DNA of 64,000 nucleotides from Ignelater luminosus (taxonomy: Eukaryota > Arthropoda > Insecta > Coleoptera > Elateridae). The notes under the pieces are model-generated. The model was not told the DNA's origin. It worked only from the letters and a program-made list of their open reading frames with translations, and searched no databases. A program made the position numbers and the translations under genes. Shown here in pieces: positions 34,500 through 46,869 of the stretch. The stretch covers positions 1 through 64,000 of the forward strand of contig VTPC01003610.1 of the NCBI GenBank assembly GCA_011009095.1, given 5' to 3'. Numbering within the stretch: the stretch's first letter is position 1; each line of letters opens with the position of its first letter.

Positions 34500-35987
34500 T
34501 TAATTTTGCTTTAGCACTGAATATAAAAGTGTGTAGAAAGAAAACGATAATTTTAAGATCTAAAAGTTAAAATCAAGAGTTATTAAATTATAAATTGAAT
34601 TTAATGTTTTATACAAACCTGCAAAAATGTTGGTAGTTTTAAGACTGTAAAACCTGCAGCAGTCAAATGGACTTCTCTCTGAGATCTTACTATGACCATC
34701 AATAATGTTTTCTTAAACTCGATGTTATCTTGCAATAAATGCCAACCACATGCAAAAATTGCATCTGATAAAGAAGTGCTCTATAACATTAAAATTTATA
34801 TTAGAAAGCACTAAATATTTAAACTGTTTGCTGACCTAGTGAATCAGTTCACTTCCTAGAAAACAATAAATAAATAATTGACAAAAATGTCCCATTAAAT
34901 AAGTCAAAATCTTTCCAAATTCAATTGGTTGCACTATCTAAAATAATTATTTATGATTCAATGATGCAACTCGGAAATCAAATATTTTACCATTCCAAGA
35001 AAGCTAGGTAAGCAAACTGTCGCGGTATTACATAATGCCATCGCCAATATAAATAAAGAAAATGTGTTTTCGGTACCTTTGCACTCCCTAAAATATTCTT
35101 GAAAAATAAGTGCGTACAGATTTACCATTTTGAATATACTTTATGACTCTTGAATGATGTTTAACTATTTTAAGCAGCAATATTCCCTTTTTTTGTTCAT
35201 CGTTTTCCACGATCTTCTTGAAGTCGCTTTCTATAAGGTAACGCAATATTTTGAATTGCGCTATGCAGTTCCATAAGAGGCTTATAAAGAAAAAATCAAA
35301 TCCGCAAATCAAAAATGCATATATTCCACAAATAATTGCTTGCCAAATTAGAAGAATTTCAAAGTATGGACTTTTTTGCCAATTGAATGGAGAGAAATTG
35401 GTTAGGAATGGCAGTTCACTATTATCGAAAATTAAAGGAAAGGTAAAATATTGCGCACAGCATAGAAAGCCTGATCCTGTGTAAATACAGCAAAACCCAA
35501 CAATATAAAAGGTTTCGTTTGCTAACTTCTTTTGAAATGGTTTGCTTAAAATATTGGATGGCCAAAATTTATAATATACTACCAGTAATAGCTTTGATAT
35601 TTTGTTTCTGTTATGAATTATTACAATTAGTCTTATTATCACCTAAAAGAAAAATTGTACCTATAGAAACAGTATATCGTTTGACAAAATAAAATCGTTT
35701 ACCTCAATAATGATCATGGTAATAGCTAATCCAGAAATGGTCTTAGTAAAACTTTTGCTATTTTCATTTAAATATGAAAGATGACCAATTAGAATTACAG
35801 TAGTAGTAATGGAAATAAAGGTGATATAGACTTTATTTAAGTTTTCCGGCCATAGTCCTAAACTATCTAAAATGATTTTCGTGGGAACTAATGCCCATTT
35901 TGCGCCATCTCCTAACACAGGCTTTGGTAAAGTTTTGCTTGGACTAGTTCTTGGATTTATTTGATTCTCAACTGGTATTTGGAACAT
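34500..35987 (-). pseudogene. Odorant receptor with a nonsense codon at the end of exon 4 (Or D)
   Basis: All six exons present on the minus strand: 35703-35987, 35140-35642, 34991-35087, 34836-34937, 34619-34780, 34500-34559, with GT-AG borders and the standard sizes. The last codon of exon 4 is TAG (34836-34838) where the paralogs have GAG (Glu), so the product would end after about 328 residues, before the final transmembrane region. Otherwise exons 5-6 stay open (SLSDAIFACGWHLLQ, HLTAAGF, YTLLYSVLKQN). Start MFQIPVENQ aligns with the other Ors; a Met four codons upstream is possible. It may be a very young pseudogene, a segregating null allele or a read-through receptor, as known for some insect Ors and Irs. 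Confidence 0.8.
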
Positions 35988-36819
35988 GCCTTTATTCACA
36001 TGTACTACGTTTTCTAAATTAAATTATAAAGAATTCTTTGGTTAGTTTTGAGAACTATTTCTGGTTTCCACAAAATATTCATCTGCTTTTATAGAAAACA
36101 AAATCTGTTAAATAGTGTACACTTTAACTGATAGTGTGTTTATCAAAAACTACACCATGTAGAATTACAAAATGAGCCTTAAGATCTCGAGCATATAATA
36201 TACAGGTTAGAACTAATAATAGTATTAATAATTTATTTCAATTGACGTACAATATTGATTACAATAGGGTACGTTTGAAGACGTCATGTAAAAATACACA
36301 AATCAATGCACGGTAAATTAATTTGAAAGTAAAAATAAATTACAATTATGTTGCCGTAAAATTGGATTATTTTGGCCTACTTTAGGAGGTTTTTTGTCAA
36401 TAACTCTAAATATGTTGATTACTACAAGCTGTGGCACATACAGTGTCTGCCAAAAAGTCTGCACCATATGGGAAAAGTTTTAATTGAATGACATGAAAAA
36501 TTTGTTTCCGGAATCAGGTTTTGCTTGCTCCAGAACCAAAAATGACCTAATCAGAAGTAAACATGTGGTCTCCATTACCTGTCAAATTTGATACTTTTGG
36601 AACAAATTTTGAGAAATATCGTGAGAAAAAAATGTTACCTTCGAGGTGGGAATTCTTTGCCATCTCCCTTGAAATTGCGTATAGTGGCAAAGTTTGGTTA
36701 ACTCTGTATCTATAGAAATTTCTTCTTCAAATTAAAAAAAGAACATCTATATCTAGAAACAATTTTGTCGTGTTTAGATCTCAGAAATTTTACTTTGTAG
36801 CATTCATCTACTTTATCCA
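35988..36819. other. 5' flank of Or D and unassigned sequence
   Basis: No gene seen. CTGCCAAAAAGTCTGCACCAT at about 36446 recurs nearly unchanged at about 39670, in the same direction; probably ends of related mariner-type elements. Confidence 0.4.
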
Positions 36820-37260
36820 AAGTTTTTCCAACATAATGTCGGATAGTGTTTTTTGTTCTGGAGGCAATTACTAAATGAACCTGTTTTTGTTAATATCAAC
36901 ATATCTTTGGTTAATTTATTTCCATTGTCAGGTGCAAATTTGATTTTGATTGGGTCTTCTATTAAATTGCTTGTACCGCTTTTCATCTCAGCGTCTACGT
37001 TACTTAGCTCAACCACCTTAGATTTTTCCTGCCTTGTCTCTTTTGAACGTTTTTGGTTTAGTCGCAGTCTTTATTTCTCTGCCGTAGTTTGATGATTCAG
37101 TGTCTGTCTTCATTATCCCAAACTGTGCTGACACAGTTTCTTCGGACTTTTTTTTCTACCACGGCTTTGTAAACGTCTTCAACTGAATTTTTATCTAACG
37201 GGTATATTCCACATTTTTGAAAGCCGCTCTTGACATTTCTTGCTTCATTTATTTGATTTT
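36820..37260 (-). mobile_element. Possible pogo/Tigger-type transposase C-terminal relic
   Basis: Minus-strand frame reads NVKSGFQKCGIYPLDKNSVEDVY (about 37250-37170), matching the N(I/V)..GF+.TGIYP.N motif that ends the DDE domain of pogo/jerky-like transposases, followed by a Lys/Glu-rich tail in broken frames. No catalytic residues or inverted repeats located. Confidence 0.4.
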
Positions 37261-38308
37261 CTTCTTCTTCTTGATAATATCAAAATTGTATTGCTATTAC
37301 TGAAAGTACCAATACCGAAATCTATAGTTCATCTCAGACAAGAGGTTTCCTTGAGTAGACTTTTTCTTCGGTACTCACTTACTCCACTAATGTGATGTTT
37401 TGTTGAGTTTTCTTCCTTTTTTTAGTGTGACCTTAGTTTGATTAAACTATTCAAACTAATTAAAGCCAGAGCTTAATAATTAAGACTTAAATTGTGCACC
37501 ATATCATTGCAGACTGATGAATTCTTCTTCTCGAGTTAGATGAAATGTGGACTGTTGTATCTTCCGACGATCTGCGATCAGTGTGACGAAAGCTTTTCTA
37601 GAGGAAGGACACTCACTGCCAAACATTGCATTACGGTATTTCTTCGGTTTTATTTAGATTTGTTAGGTTGATATAGCGATTATGCTTAATCCAAAAATAT
37701 ATCTGATTACAAAAAAGAAAATTTTTTTTTATATTCTACTTAATTGAACCTTAGTAAGCTCATAAGTATTGCAGCATAACGTTTCTAGGTGTTTTGAGTG
37801 TTTTATTCTGCTCTATTGGTACTCACTATGGCAGAGGATTCTGATGTTGTTCAAAGTCTGTTCTTGACAGGTCATCTTCACATAGCATTCGCAGTAGGTA
37901 TTCGTAACGTTTTTGATGATTCATGAGTGTAGATAAAATCTCTTCTTCTCGTTGCACAAAGGATGAAACATCTTTTCCATTTGTTCTAGACAATTACGAT
38001 AATTACGTAATCAGGCATAATTCAATACCTATTGATAACAGGATAAAAATATAGAACAACTTGTTTCACAATAAAACAATATTTGGTTGATTGAATCAAG
38101 ATTTATTGTTGTTCTTAAACATTGCACAAATATTCCGACTTCACAATTAATAGTCAGTTAAAAGGATTGTTTTTAATTATGAAAACGATAATTGACTCTT
38201 ATACCGGAATTGTCAATTCTCACAAATAAGGAGTATGACTTTAAATAATTCTAGTTGTTTGTAATTTGAGAACTTATTGAAGTGGCAATAGTTTTTACTT
38301 CATTTGTG
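37261..38308. other. Intergenic stretch, nothing recognised
   Basis: AT-rich; no exon of the Or family and no clear repeat. Confidence 0.35.
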
Positions 38309-38580
38309 TTAATTCTTTCGTAATACAGAATTTAAAAGTGTGTAAAACGAAAACGATAACCGCAAGATCTGAAACACAGAACTTCAGATTTGTTTACATT
38401 TTTTTTTAATTATCTTACCTTTAGAAATGCGGGCAAATGCAAAACACTAAAACCAGCTGCTGTTAGATGAACCTCCTTTTGAGATCTTATTATCATCATT
38501 AATAGCGTTTTCTTAAAATTTATATCGTCTTGCAGCAGATGCCAGTCGCATGCAAAAATTGCTTCCGATAGGGACGTACT
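38309..38580 (-). pseudogene. Orphan odorant receptor exons 5 and 6 (Or E)
   Basis: Exon 5 (38419-38580, 162 bp) codes STSLSEAIFACDWHLLQ through HLTAAGFSVLHLPAFLK; exon 6 (38309-38368, 60 bp) codes ILRLSFSFYTLLNSVLRKN and a stop. Splice acceptor (TTTCAG) and donors are intact and there is no internal stop. No exons 2-4 are found upstream for 5.8 kb; a broken Or exon 1 lies at 41023-41145 and a full set of exons 1-4 (Or F) at 44430-45578. Since phases agree (0), these exons could still serve as the 3' end of Or F; otherwise they are a remnant. Confidence 0.75.
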
Positions 38581-38879
38581 CTGAAACATTATCAAGACAA
38601 TATAACTTAAACATACTAGCAGAGTGTGAAGCATCTAGACATTGCTGTAGAACATCTTCAGGTAAGCATACTGTATGAAAACAGGGATGTGTCGTGATGA
38701 AATAAGACATTCAGTAAGTGGTGACCAAGACGCCTACAAAGTGACTTCTGAAAAAGTCCATATAGATTGGAAAAGGTCAAGAAAAGGGCATTGAATCCAA
38801 AGAACAGATGGAATCGCGGCATTTAGCACTTACAAGATGTTTGTGGATACACTATTCTTGTAAGCTGCACTCTCCGTGA

Positions 38880-39660
38880 GTAAGACAGTACACCAAAGAT
38901 GAACCCCGACATGGAATGCCAAATTCTGCAACATCGTCAGAAACCCTTGACGAAATCAATGGTTTGACGCCTGAGCAGGTTTAATGCTTATTGGGTTCCC
39001 CACATACTTTTAGATTAGAAGAAGTAAGATTGCATCGGTGTTCGTCAAGCCGTATTATCAAGAAATCAAGTAAGCTGGAGTACTTTTTTGAATAATGTTA
39101 CAACCACGGATAAAACCTACATAGGTATAATATTTCAAACCTGAAACCAAACGCCAATTAAAACAATGGAAACACTTGGCTTTTCCTTCATCAAGGAGAT
39201 TAAAGAAATGCTATCAAACAACAAAATCGTTTAAGCCATCTTTTGGGATACAGCAAGTTTAACTTTATCATATCCTGTCCCTAATGGTCATAAAGTTCTG
39301 GCAAATACACACGTTTGGCATGATGATTAATAAATTTCGTCGAAGACACTTCATTCTGCATTGAGACAACCACCATTACACAAGGTCAGAATTGTTACTA
39401 ATTTGCTGTAAGAAAACGGAATACAAGCACCCCTTCGCCTTTCATATTCTCTAGATCTTGCTTCCAATGACTTTTGGTTGTTTTGAGATCTTACGGTTTC
39501 CTTCAAGGGCCATTTCTTTATTTCATCCTGCATTAGGAAATGCTATTTATCAATATTATAAAGAGATTTCCAAAGAAAAGTTAAGGAAATGATATGGAAA
39601 TTGGATTGGGGAATGATGGATAACAAATGGAGAAAATTATATTAAAAACGAGTAAATAAA
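38880..39660 (+). mobile_element. Decayed mariner transposase (first copy in Or cluster)
   Basis: Plus-strand pieces in order: TTDKTYIGIIFQT, then METLGFSFIKEIK, then AIFWDTASL, then KVRIVTNLL, ENGIQAPLR, SYSLDLASNDFWLF. They track the mariner order (TGDETW.., ..W.H..SP.PKK.K, ..VFWD..G, LLHDNA..H, Y SPDLAP.DFWLF). Many stops and shifts. It lies between the orphan Or exons 5-6 and the broken exon 1, so its insertion may have contributed to the break-up. Confidence 0.65.
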
Positions 39661-40019
39661 TTTTTCAAATTATACTAAAACTGCCAAAAAGTCTGTACCA
39701 AATGGAAGAAAAATTATTTTTGTTTTTCCTTAAAACATGTTTTGCATCGGGGATTTGTAAATCCTATGGTTGGTTCGTAAAAAGTCTGTCGAAATTGTCA
39801 CTCAAGGTATCTACTGCAGTTATAGACTCATTCTGCTCTCTTCGTACCTTTAAATGAGAAAGAAAGCCTTCAGTGCATTAAGATTAGGTAGAGACAAGCA
39901 AAATTTTAAAACCAGAACATTCTATTGACCAATTAGGAATCTTAGAAAAGATTCAAACTCACGGAAAAAATATTAATCAGATTCTACTGCGACAAATGTT
40001 TCAAAGTGATGATTCTGGA

Positions 40020-40400
40020 TCATGAACTATGGCAAGCAGGCAAATCCAAACTTGAACAAGGGACCATCAGTTGATGGATTCAAAACAGAAGGAGTTAATA
40101 CGGATATCCGTAAACCTACGTACCAGATATCCATTACCGTGGGAAACTTGTACCATTGGACAATGTATTCGGGTTTATCAAACTATGGCCAAAGCAACCC
40201 ACCTTGTTGGGAGTACCAAACCATGACGGTATTGAAGGCAATAAGGCGGCTGACCACCTAACTAGAGATGGCAAGGTGCACTGTCATCTTTTATTTGACC
40301 TGGGCGTTTCTTTAGCTTCACCAGAAGCTATCTGAAAACTGAAAAGTCCCTACGTTTAACAAATATTCTAAAGCCAAGGCAAACAAAAAGTTTATGTCTA
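40020..40400 (+). mobile_element. LINE RNase H-domain relic
   Basis: Plus-strand frame reads GVPNHDGIEGNKAADHLTRDG, the WVPGH.GI.GNE.AD.LA motif of the RNase H domain carried by several Jockey/I-type LINEs, followed by FDLGVSLASPEAI as in their downstream spacer. RT is missing. Confidence 0.6.
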
Positions 40401-40539
40401 GGTTTTTACCATACCATCTTAACAAAATAGGCAAGATTGAGAATAACTTATACCAGAAACATCAGAACTTGTACTATACACAGTACTGTGAGTTTTCCTA
40501 GCTTTTTCTTCTTAATAGATACGCAAGGCAATCATTATG

Positions 40540-40800
40540 TTGGTGTAAATGTCCCTAGTTACAGTTGTTTAGTTTTCTTCAAGAGCAAAAGTTCTTTCTC
40601 ATCCCAGAAGACCATTGCCAAGACCTTGCCCATAAGTTTCTCTACCTCGAACTTTGTAGCAGTGGGGCTAGTCTTGTGCTTCCAGCGCATTTCAGACTCA
40701 CAATCTCCATGATACACCAAAGTTACATTTCCAGTCACCAAAAGATAAAGAAATTTGACTTGTTTTTCACGGAACAGCTTCAAGTTTTCCTGACAGCAGT
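40540..40800 (-). mobile_element. Decayed mariner transposase fragment (second copy)
   Basis: Minus-strand frame of about 74 codons contains FLYLLVTGNVTLVYHGD, SEMRWKHKTSPTATKF and GKVLAMVFWDEKELLLL, matching mariner IVTGDETW..., .W.HK.SP.PKKFK and GKVM.SVFWD.+G. The first catalytic Asp (TGDETW) is Asn. It abuts the broken Or exon 1 at 41023 within about 200 bp. Confidence 0.7.
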
Positions 40801-41022
40801 AGAGCCTCGTGTCTTTAAATGGTGTGAGTATTCTTGGAATCTATCTTGTACTAACCTTAGACACATTCAACCTTCTGTGAATTATTTTCCATACTGTACA
40901 TTACTCAAACTGCTTGTTCCAAAACATAACTTAATGGGATGATGGAGCAGACTTTCCTTCTTTTATAAAAGATGTTATTACTGAACGGTGCTCCAAATCG
41001 AACAATTTCTTACTAGATTAGC

Positions 41023-41145
41023 AATTTTTGCAGGAATCAGAACCCATTTTACGCCATCTTTAAAAACAGTTTTTAGAAAATTATTGTTCTTGTTGTTTAT
41101 AAACGGATGAGTCTTTAGATATATTTTTTTAGGCATTTCAAACAT
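41023..41145 (-). pseudogene. Truncated odorant receptor exon 1
   Basis: Starts MFEMPKKIYL and continues to NFLKTVFKDGVKWVLIPAKI, aligned with MFEEP...LPKSVFKDGVK..LIPAKI of Or A. Similarity stops abruptly after about 41 codons (41023), where LDSLGLWPE should follow. The frame is open up to the break. Probably a remnant of the locus to which exons 5-6 at 38309-38580 once belonged. Confidence 0.75.
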
Positions 41146-43959
41146 AATTATGTCTAGTGGGTCATCATCTTACTGACGTTATTTGGAACTCGATCGATCG
41201 GGTAATTGAAATAATTTGATTTTATTGTAGAACTTTTTTAGAAAGTATTTACTTGCGTGTTCAAAGTTCTATTTTTAATGCCTTTTATTATTATTAATTA
41301 GAATAAAAATCAAAACAAAGAAAAATAATAAAAACTCAGAGAAAGTTGTTATTAAAATTACCAGACTTGTTTAATTCAGATTTACGTTTAAGTATATTGT
41401 GTTCAATAAATGTTTCTGGCTGTTGTTCCAATTTACTTATATTTAAAAAAACGAATACTCAATATACTATCAACAGGGCAAAAGTTCAAAAGATAAAGGA
41501 GCCTCTCAAGGAAATTACAGAAAAGGAATTGTCTCTCAATCAGCTAAGATCCCAAAGTAACAACTTGCAGAATATTTTCATTTCACTCTCTAGCAATTCG
41601 CCACCATATTTACATTTACTAGAAAGGTTAACAAGAAATTTCCAAACTTGCAACCAATTGCAACAAACATGTTAGATTATGTCAAAGACCAAGACTCAAA
41701 AGTCTAAAGGATAAGGCGAATATTGATCTGTTTATAGTTTAATCTCATAAAGACCACAGTCTCATAAATATTCATTTTAAGTTTGTTTTGATCCAGTTCA
41801 ACAAGTACTAGAGAAATTAAGAATTTGGCATATTCTTTAGGTTGTCAAATTAAATCTTTTCTAGTTTCTGTTATATGTGGTATAGGAATAGTCAATTGAC
41901 AGATTTTAACAATGCAATATTTACGAGAATTCTAAGCAAAGGTCATCTATCTGAAAATGAGTGATCTTGATCATGCGGAACAAATCAGTTGCAAGATCAG
42001 GGCAACAAAGAACAAACATTACGATTGCGGTACGGATACTATGGTAGAACAGCCGCAGTTGTCAACCTGCAGTTTGAGATACTAAACGTCTTTAAAAGTC
42101 ATATCCGCAGGATTATCAATGAGCAAGATGTAGTACCTTGCATATACCAGCTAAAAGAAAAGAAAAGAAAAGAACCTGCCATTCGTGTGATACTCTAAGA
42201 GGATTGAAGTTCAATATGCTACTACAAATACAAGAGAAGTCGCGTTTTACCAACTCTATGTGGTAGCAGCGAAAGTACGTTTCGATAATACAAGTCATGA
42301 AGTTGGGACAAAAGCATTATCACGCTATTATTTTCTACGTCTTTAAAGTTAGTCTATTTAAAGAATGTATGCAACGTTTCATTCAACATTTGGCGACGAA
42401 ACACTATCTTGGGCTACTGTCTTTAGGTTATTTAAAGGATTTTGCAAGAGACATAGTCCGTTATGTGATGATGATAAAGAACATACGGAAAGGCTTTGTT
42501 TAGGAATAACCCCAGAATATATGGTTCATGTCTGCAAAATGATACCGAATACATCGAAAGTTACACTATGGTCTACCTGTCGACCAAACAAAGAGGTACT
42601 CTTGCACTTCCAACAAGACATAGGGGATCTTTGGACTCGCAACAAGATATGGGACATCCTCCTTAAACTCCAAACAATTTATGTTTGCTGACGTGGGCGA
42701 CAATGTACCTCAAAATTTTGACGCCCAGGTTCCATGCCTTAAGAACCCTACCAGGAAGTTAACAAAAAAGAGAAAAGTTGAGCGTGTAAGAATCAGTTAA
42801 CAAACTCTTTAATTACTTGATGATGGAGCTTATTGAATCATTTCTGAAATTTTGCGACACGTCAAAAAGTAGACTCTAGGTGTTCTAAAGCGACCCAAAA
42901 AACTGCAGGATTTGTGAAAGCTATGTAGTTATTGAGTTGGAAGAACAGAAGACTGTCAAAACATCTTGGTATACAATATTGTCTGCTTAAAGTTTTCCAA
43001 AGTCTAAGACACTATAAAAATGCCTCTTTTAGTACTGCTGTAATAAGTTTAACTTTCTAACTTTCAACTTAGAATTATCTTTTTAACTTGAAAACAATTT
43101 AGGTAGTCGTCTTTGTACCTTAGAAGAGTGTTTTAATTCCATTCCATAAAGCAAGTGGCGTAGTGCCTTCCGTGTGCATCAGAGATTTTATTTTAAAAAT
43201 AAAGCAGTTATAAATTACTAGCAAGATTTTTTCTAAAATGAATACTTTAAAACCGTAACAACAAGCCGTCTGCAATGAACTCTGAGTTTCAATCTAAAAT
43301 GTTTAAATAAAACAGAAAAAAGAGACAGACCTTTTTGAAACCCATAGGATAAAGTAAATTCTGAGACCACGAGACCAGGCGATCAACCAAAATCATTCAT
43401 AGCTTAGCAGAGCAACAGGATAAGTACAGTGGACAGTTATTTGGGTTTAGAAATGCAATTTTGAACATGGGATGTCTAACTAAGCAAGGACGTGAATGAT
43501 TTCGATTACAGAAAACACAATATTTCAGAGAACTACCAGCTGTAAACAATTCAGCCAGATGCGTACCTTCATGCAGTCAAGGACCGTTTCCGATAAAAAG
43601 CTTTCCTTCTCATGCAAGAAATATTTCGGGTAACAATTGAGTAAATGACGTTCTTGAGGGTAATTCTATCTTGCAGAATTTCAAGATAGCGACCATATCT
43701 AGAAATGTTTTTTTTTACTTTTGTTGGCAAATTCCGTAAATTGACAAGTGCAAGCTGAGGATTTGACTTTTGCAAAAAAGTTTTTTCCATTTCTCATATA
43801 GTTATCTTGATTTCATTACCATAACTACTTAATCCAGAGATGTAGATTGTAAATGGGTGGGTTGGCACAGTAAAACATTTCTTCACCTGAACCTAAGAAA
43901 TCCTATATTTAGTATTAATCAGTGGAAATATTTAGGCTTTTGGTAAACTTGGGTATACG
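41146..43959. other. Repeat-derived spacer, no supported gene
   Basis: Open frames of 60-110 codons occur (for example plus strand 41346-41675 and 42365-42691) but show no domain, no splice-linked partner and no family resemblance that I recognise. No Or exon 5 or 6 for Or F was found here. Confidence 0.35.
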
Positions 43960-44270
43960 CCACAATGATTTCTCCAGGGGTAGGCAATTTTACGTCCTTG
44001 TTTTATATCCTTTAATTGATTTCTTGATAGTAAACGGTCTCGATACAACCTATTGATACTGTTAGGTCGAAATTAGAGAGTTCTAGAAACAGTTTAGCGC
44101 GTTTTGCCTTTTGGCTTCTTCGTTGCTTTCAATTTACTGATGCCTTTTTATTGTTTTATTGCAATCTTCAACTGATTTAGGAATTGCTTTCAAGGCCTTT
44201 TATACTGCTTGACTGTCTGATAGAATGTAGATCTCATTTTTAGATACAAGTATCTGTACTGATGTACTGA
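43960..44270 (-). mobile_element. LINE RNase H-domain relic, minus strand
   Basis: Minus-strand frame reads EIYILSDSQAV then KALKAIPKSVEDCNKTIK, the start of a LINE-type RNase H domain (I..DSQAA..AL). Interrupted; could be another part of the family seen at 40020-40400. Confidence 0.45.
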
Positions 44271-44429
44271 TGCCTAACGATTTTCCTATGTATGAGAAAA
44301 AATCTCAGTGAGGTAGAAAAAAGAAGAATGAACTGTTTAAAGGCAGATTTACTTATCTGTAAAACGTGGACTACCTTGGTGTACGTAAAATCTTACTACT
44401 TATGCCAATGACTGTTTTGTTCTTATTAC

Positions 44430-45578
44430 CTCTTCAATTAATTCACTTCCAAGAAAACAATAGGCGAGAAGTTCACAAAAATGTCCTGCTAGATGTGTTA
44501 ATAGTTTTCCCAATTCAGTTGGTTGAACAACCTAAAAAAATTAATAATCAATTACAGTTTACAAATTAATAAAGTAAAGAGTTTTATTGTTACCGTCCCA
44601 AGAAAACCAGGTAAGCAAACTGTAGCTGTGTTAGACAGTACCAATGTCAAAATAAAAAAGCTGAAAGTTTCTTCAATATTCTTACACATTCTAAAATATA
44701 CAAATCATAACATGTCTTAATGTTTTAAATATATTGGGTAATACCTCACAACTTTTTGATGATGACTTATAATTTTTATCAAAAATAATCTTTTGTCAAT
44801 TTCATTCTTCTTTATAATATTTTTAAAATCACTCTGTATATAAAATCTTAGTATTTTGAATTGTACGATACAGTTCCATAACAAACTAATAAATAACATG
44901 TCAAAGCCACAAATAGTAAGTGGGAAGATTCCACACAGGAAGCTTTGCCATACAAGCAATAGTTCGAAATATGGACTTTTGCTCCAATTAAATAAATAGT
45001 TCGTTGAAAGGGGCAGCTCGCCAGTGTTTAAAATTAGTGGTAGGATAAAATATTGTAGAGCTGATATAAAAGCCGACGATGTAAACATATAACAGAAACC
45101 AACAAGATAAAAAGTTTCTTTTTCCAATTGCTTTTGAAATTTCCTTTGTAGAATATTGGAAGGCCAAAATTCAGAATACACTGCTGATAATAATTTCGAT
45201 ATTTCATTTTTCTTAAAAATTATAACAACTTGTCTAACAAATACCTAAAATAAAAAGGAAAATATAGGAAACTAGGAATCTATGAATCCGTAATAATACT
45301 TCGATTGTAACCATAAATGTAGAAACACCTGTGATGGTTTTAGTAAAATCGTTACTGTTTTCGCTTATAAATTGTATTTCCCCAATTAGAATTGCCACAG
45401 TACTTATAATCATCAAAGACAATAAGATTGTTGTAATTCTACTAAAATCTTCAGGCCATAAACACACATATTCTAAGATGATTTTTGTTGGAATTAAAAT
45501 CCATTTCACTCCATCTTGCAAAATAGTCTTTGGTAGCATTACATTATTTTCATTTAATTCGGTTGATATTTCCAACAT
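44430..45578 (-). CDS. Odorant receptor exons 1-4 (Or F), 3' end not adjacent
   Basis: Minus-strand exons 45300-45578, 44745-45244, 44594-44690, 44430-44531, open, GT-AG, with the family sizes. Start at MLEISTELN, which aligns with the other Ors. Marks: LPKTILQDGVKWILIPTK, CLWPEDFSR, KSPYFELLLVWQSF, CGFDMLFISLLWN, VVQPTELGKLLTHLAGH, CFLGSELIEE. The donor after exon 4 (GAAGAG|GTAATA) is intact, but no exon 5 lies in the next 3.2 kb. The nearest fitting exons 5-6 are at 38309-38580, 5.8 kb away, across a broken Or exon 1; splicing to them would give 399 aa. So this is either a functional gene with a long last-but-one intron or a 3'-truncated copy. Confidence 0.75.
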
Positions 45579-46869
45579 GATTGTAGCAATCAGTAGTGGG
45601 TCAGAATAAAATGTCATAAATTACAAAATTACACACAATTACATATAATATCTAAAGTTATTAGGAAGTTAGCTTTTAAGTTGTTTTTTGTATCTTTTTG
45701 TAAAGGAATTATTTAAAAGTACTTAAATGGGATGTAATGAGAGTGATACATCGACTTTGAAATCAGAAAAATTCTGAAAATAACTCAAAACATCCCAAAT
45801 AAAGAAATAAATCAATAATATGCCAAACGGTATTATTACCTGAAATATAAAAAATATAAAGGAAGTAAAGGTATGTTTTTAGACTATTTAGTTGAACTGA
45901 AATATCCTACAAACAATTTTATTTTCGAAATGCAATATGTCAAATACTGAGAGAATAGAAATCCATCATCCAATAATAGTTACCCAATGTCCTTGCTACA
46001 GTCTTCCAACCCCTGCAGAGTATTCGACGAAGAATCATGTATACTTCTACGTTTCGGCCGTGGCTAGGCATTAGTACTTTTTTGGAGAAGAGTGATAAAA
46101 CTGTCGAGATGGACTAAAACAAAGGTGGGGGGATATTCTAAAGAAAAACATTGTAGTTTTCATTTTTGTTACATAGTTTTGATACCGTCTTTTGAAAGGA
46201 AAAATCTTTACTACAACTTTATCCTTAATTACAAACATAAATCAGTTCGGGGTTGCTTAATATTTTGAAAACGTTTTCTCAAAACCTAATATTTACTTTT
46301 GCAAGACGTTTTAGACAACACTCTATTAGTCAACAGATGACCATTATCAGTTACCGAGCACTCCAATTAGTACTTTCGATTGCAGCAATATCAAACTGTC
46401 ATTTTCTTGACATTATTTCAGATCACAAAGCACTACATTCAGGAATATCGAAATCGATTGGGGCATAATAGCTCAATTTAACAATTATTTGAGTTTTTTC
46501 TTCTTTTAAACAGGCTGACTACTTCCGCTCAAAACTGCTTTTAAACTGGTTTCAGACGACATTGCTATTTTGTTGTGATTTCTTACAGTCACTGCTCCAC
46601 CAAAATCAACAATGATCTTATATAATCATAGAATGCACGTTCTAATTGTAAGTATCGTGTTCATGGTAATCGTCTATGGAAGAAAGCATCCTTTTGAAAG
46701 ATAGAGAAAGTAAGTATTGAAGGTTATTGTTACTAATTGCACCAACAGCACCTTTGGATTACGGCTACAAAAAACCATTTCAGATCCCCAGACAGCTCAA
46801 GCCAAAATTGAACACTTTTCAGCCATTTTTCTTCAGAACACTAACCATTTTCCTTCTCCTTCCTATATG
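45579..46869. other. 5' flank of Or F and LINE-like debris
   Basis: Around 46.35-46.47 kb a plus-strand frame has CHFLDIISDHKALHSG, reminiscent of the SDH motif of a LINE endonuclease, but too short and degraded to assign. Confidence 0.35.

Noticed and set aside
40437-40942. Plus-strand open frames of 91 and 125 codons
   Set aside because: They are antisense shadows of the mariner transposase relic, which reads convincingly on the minus strand.
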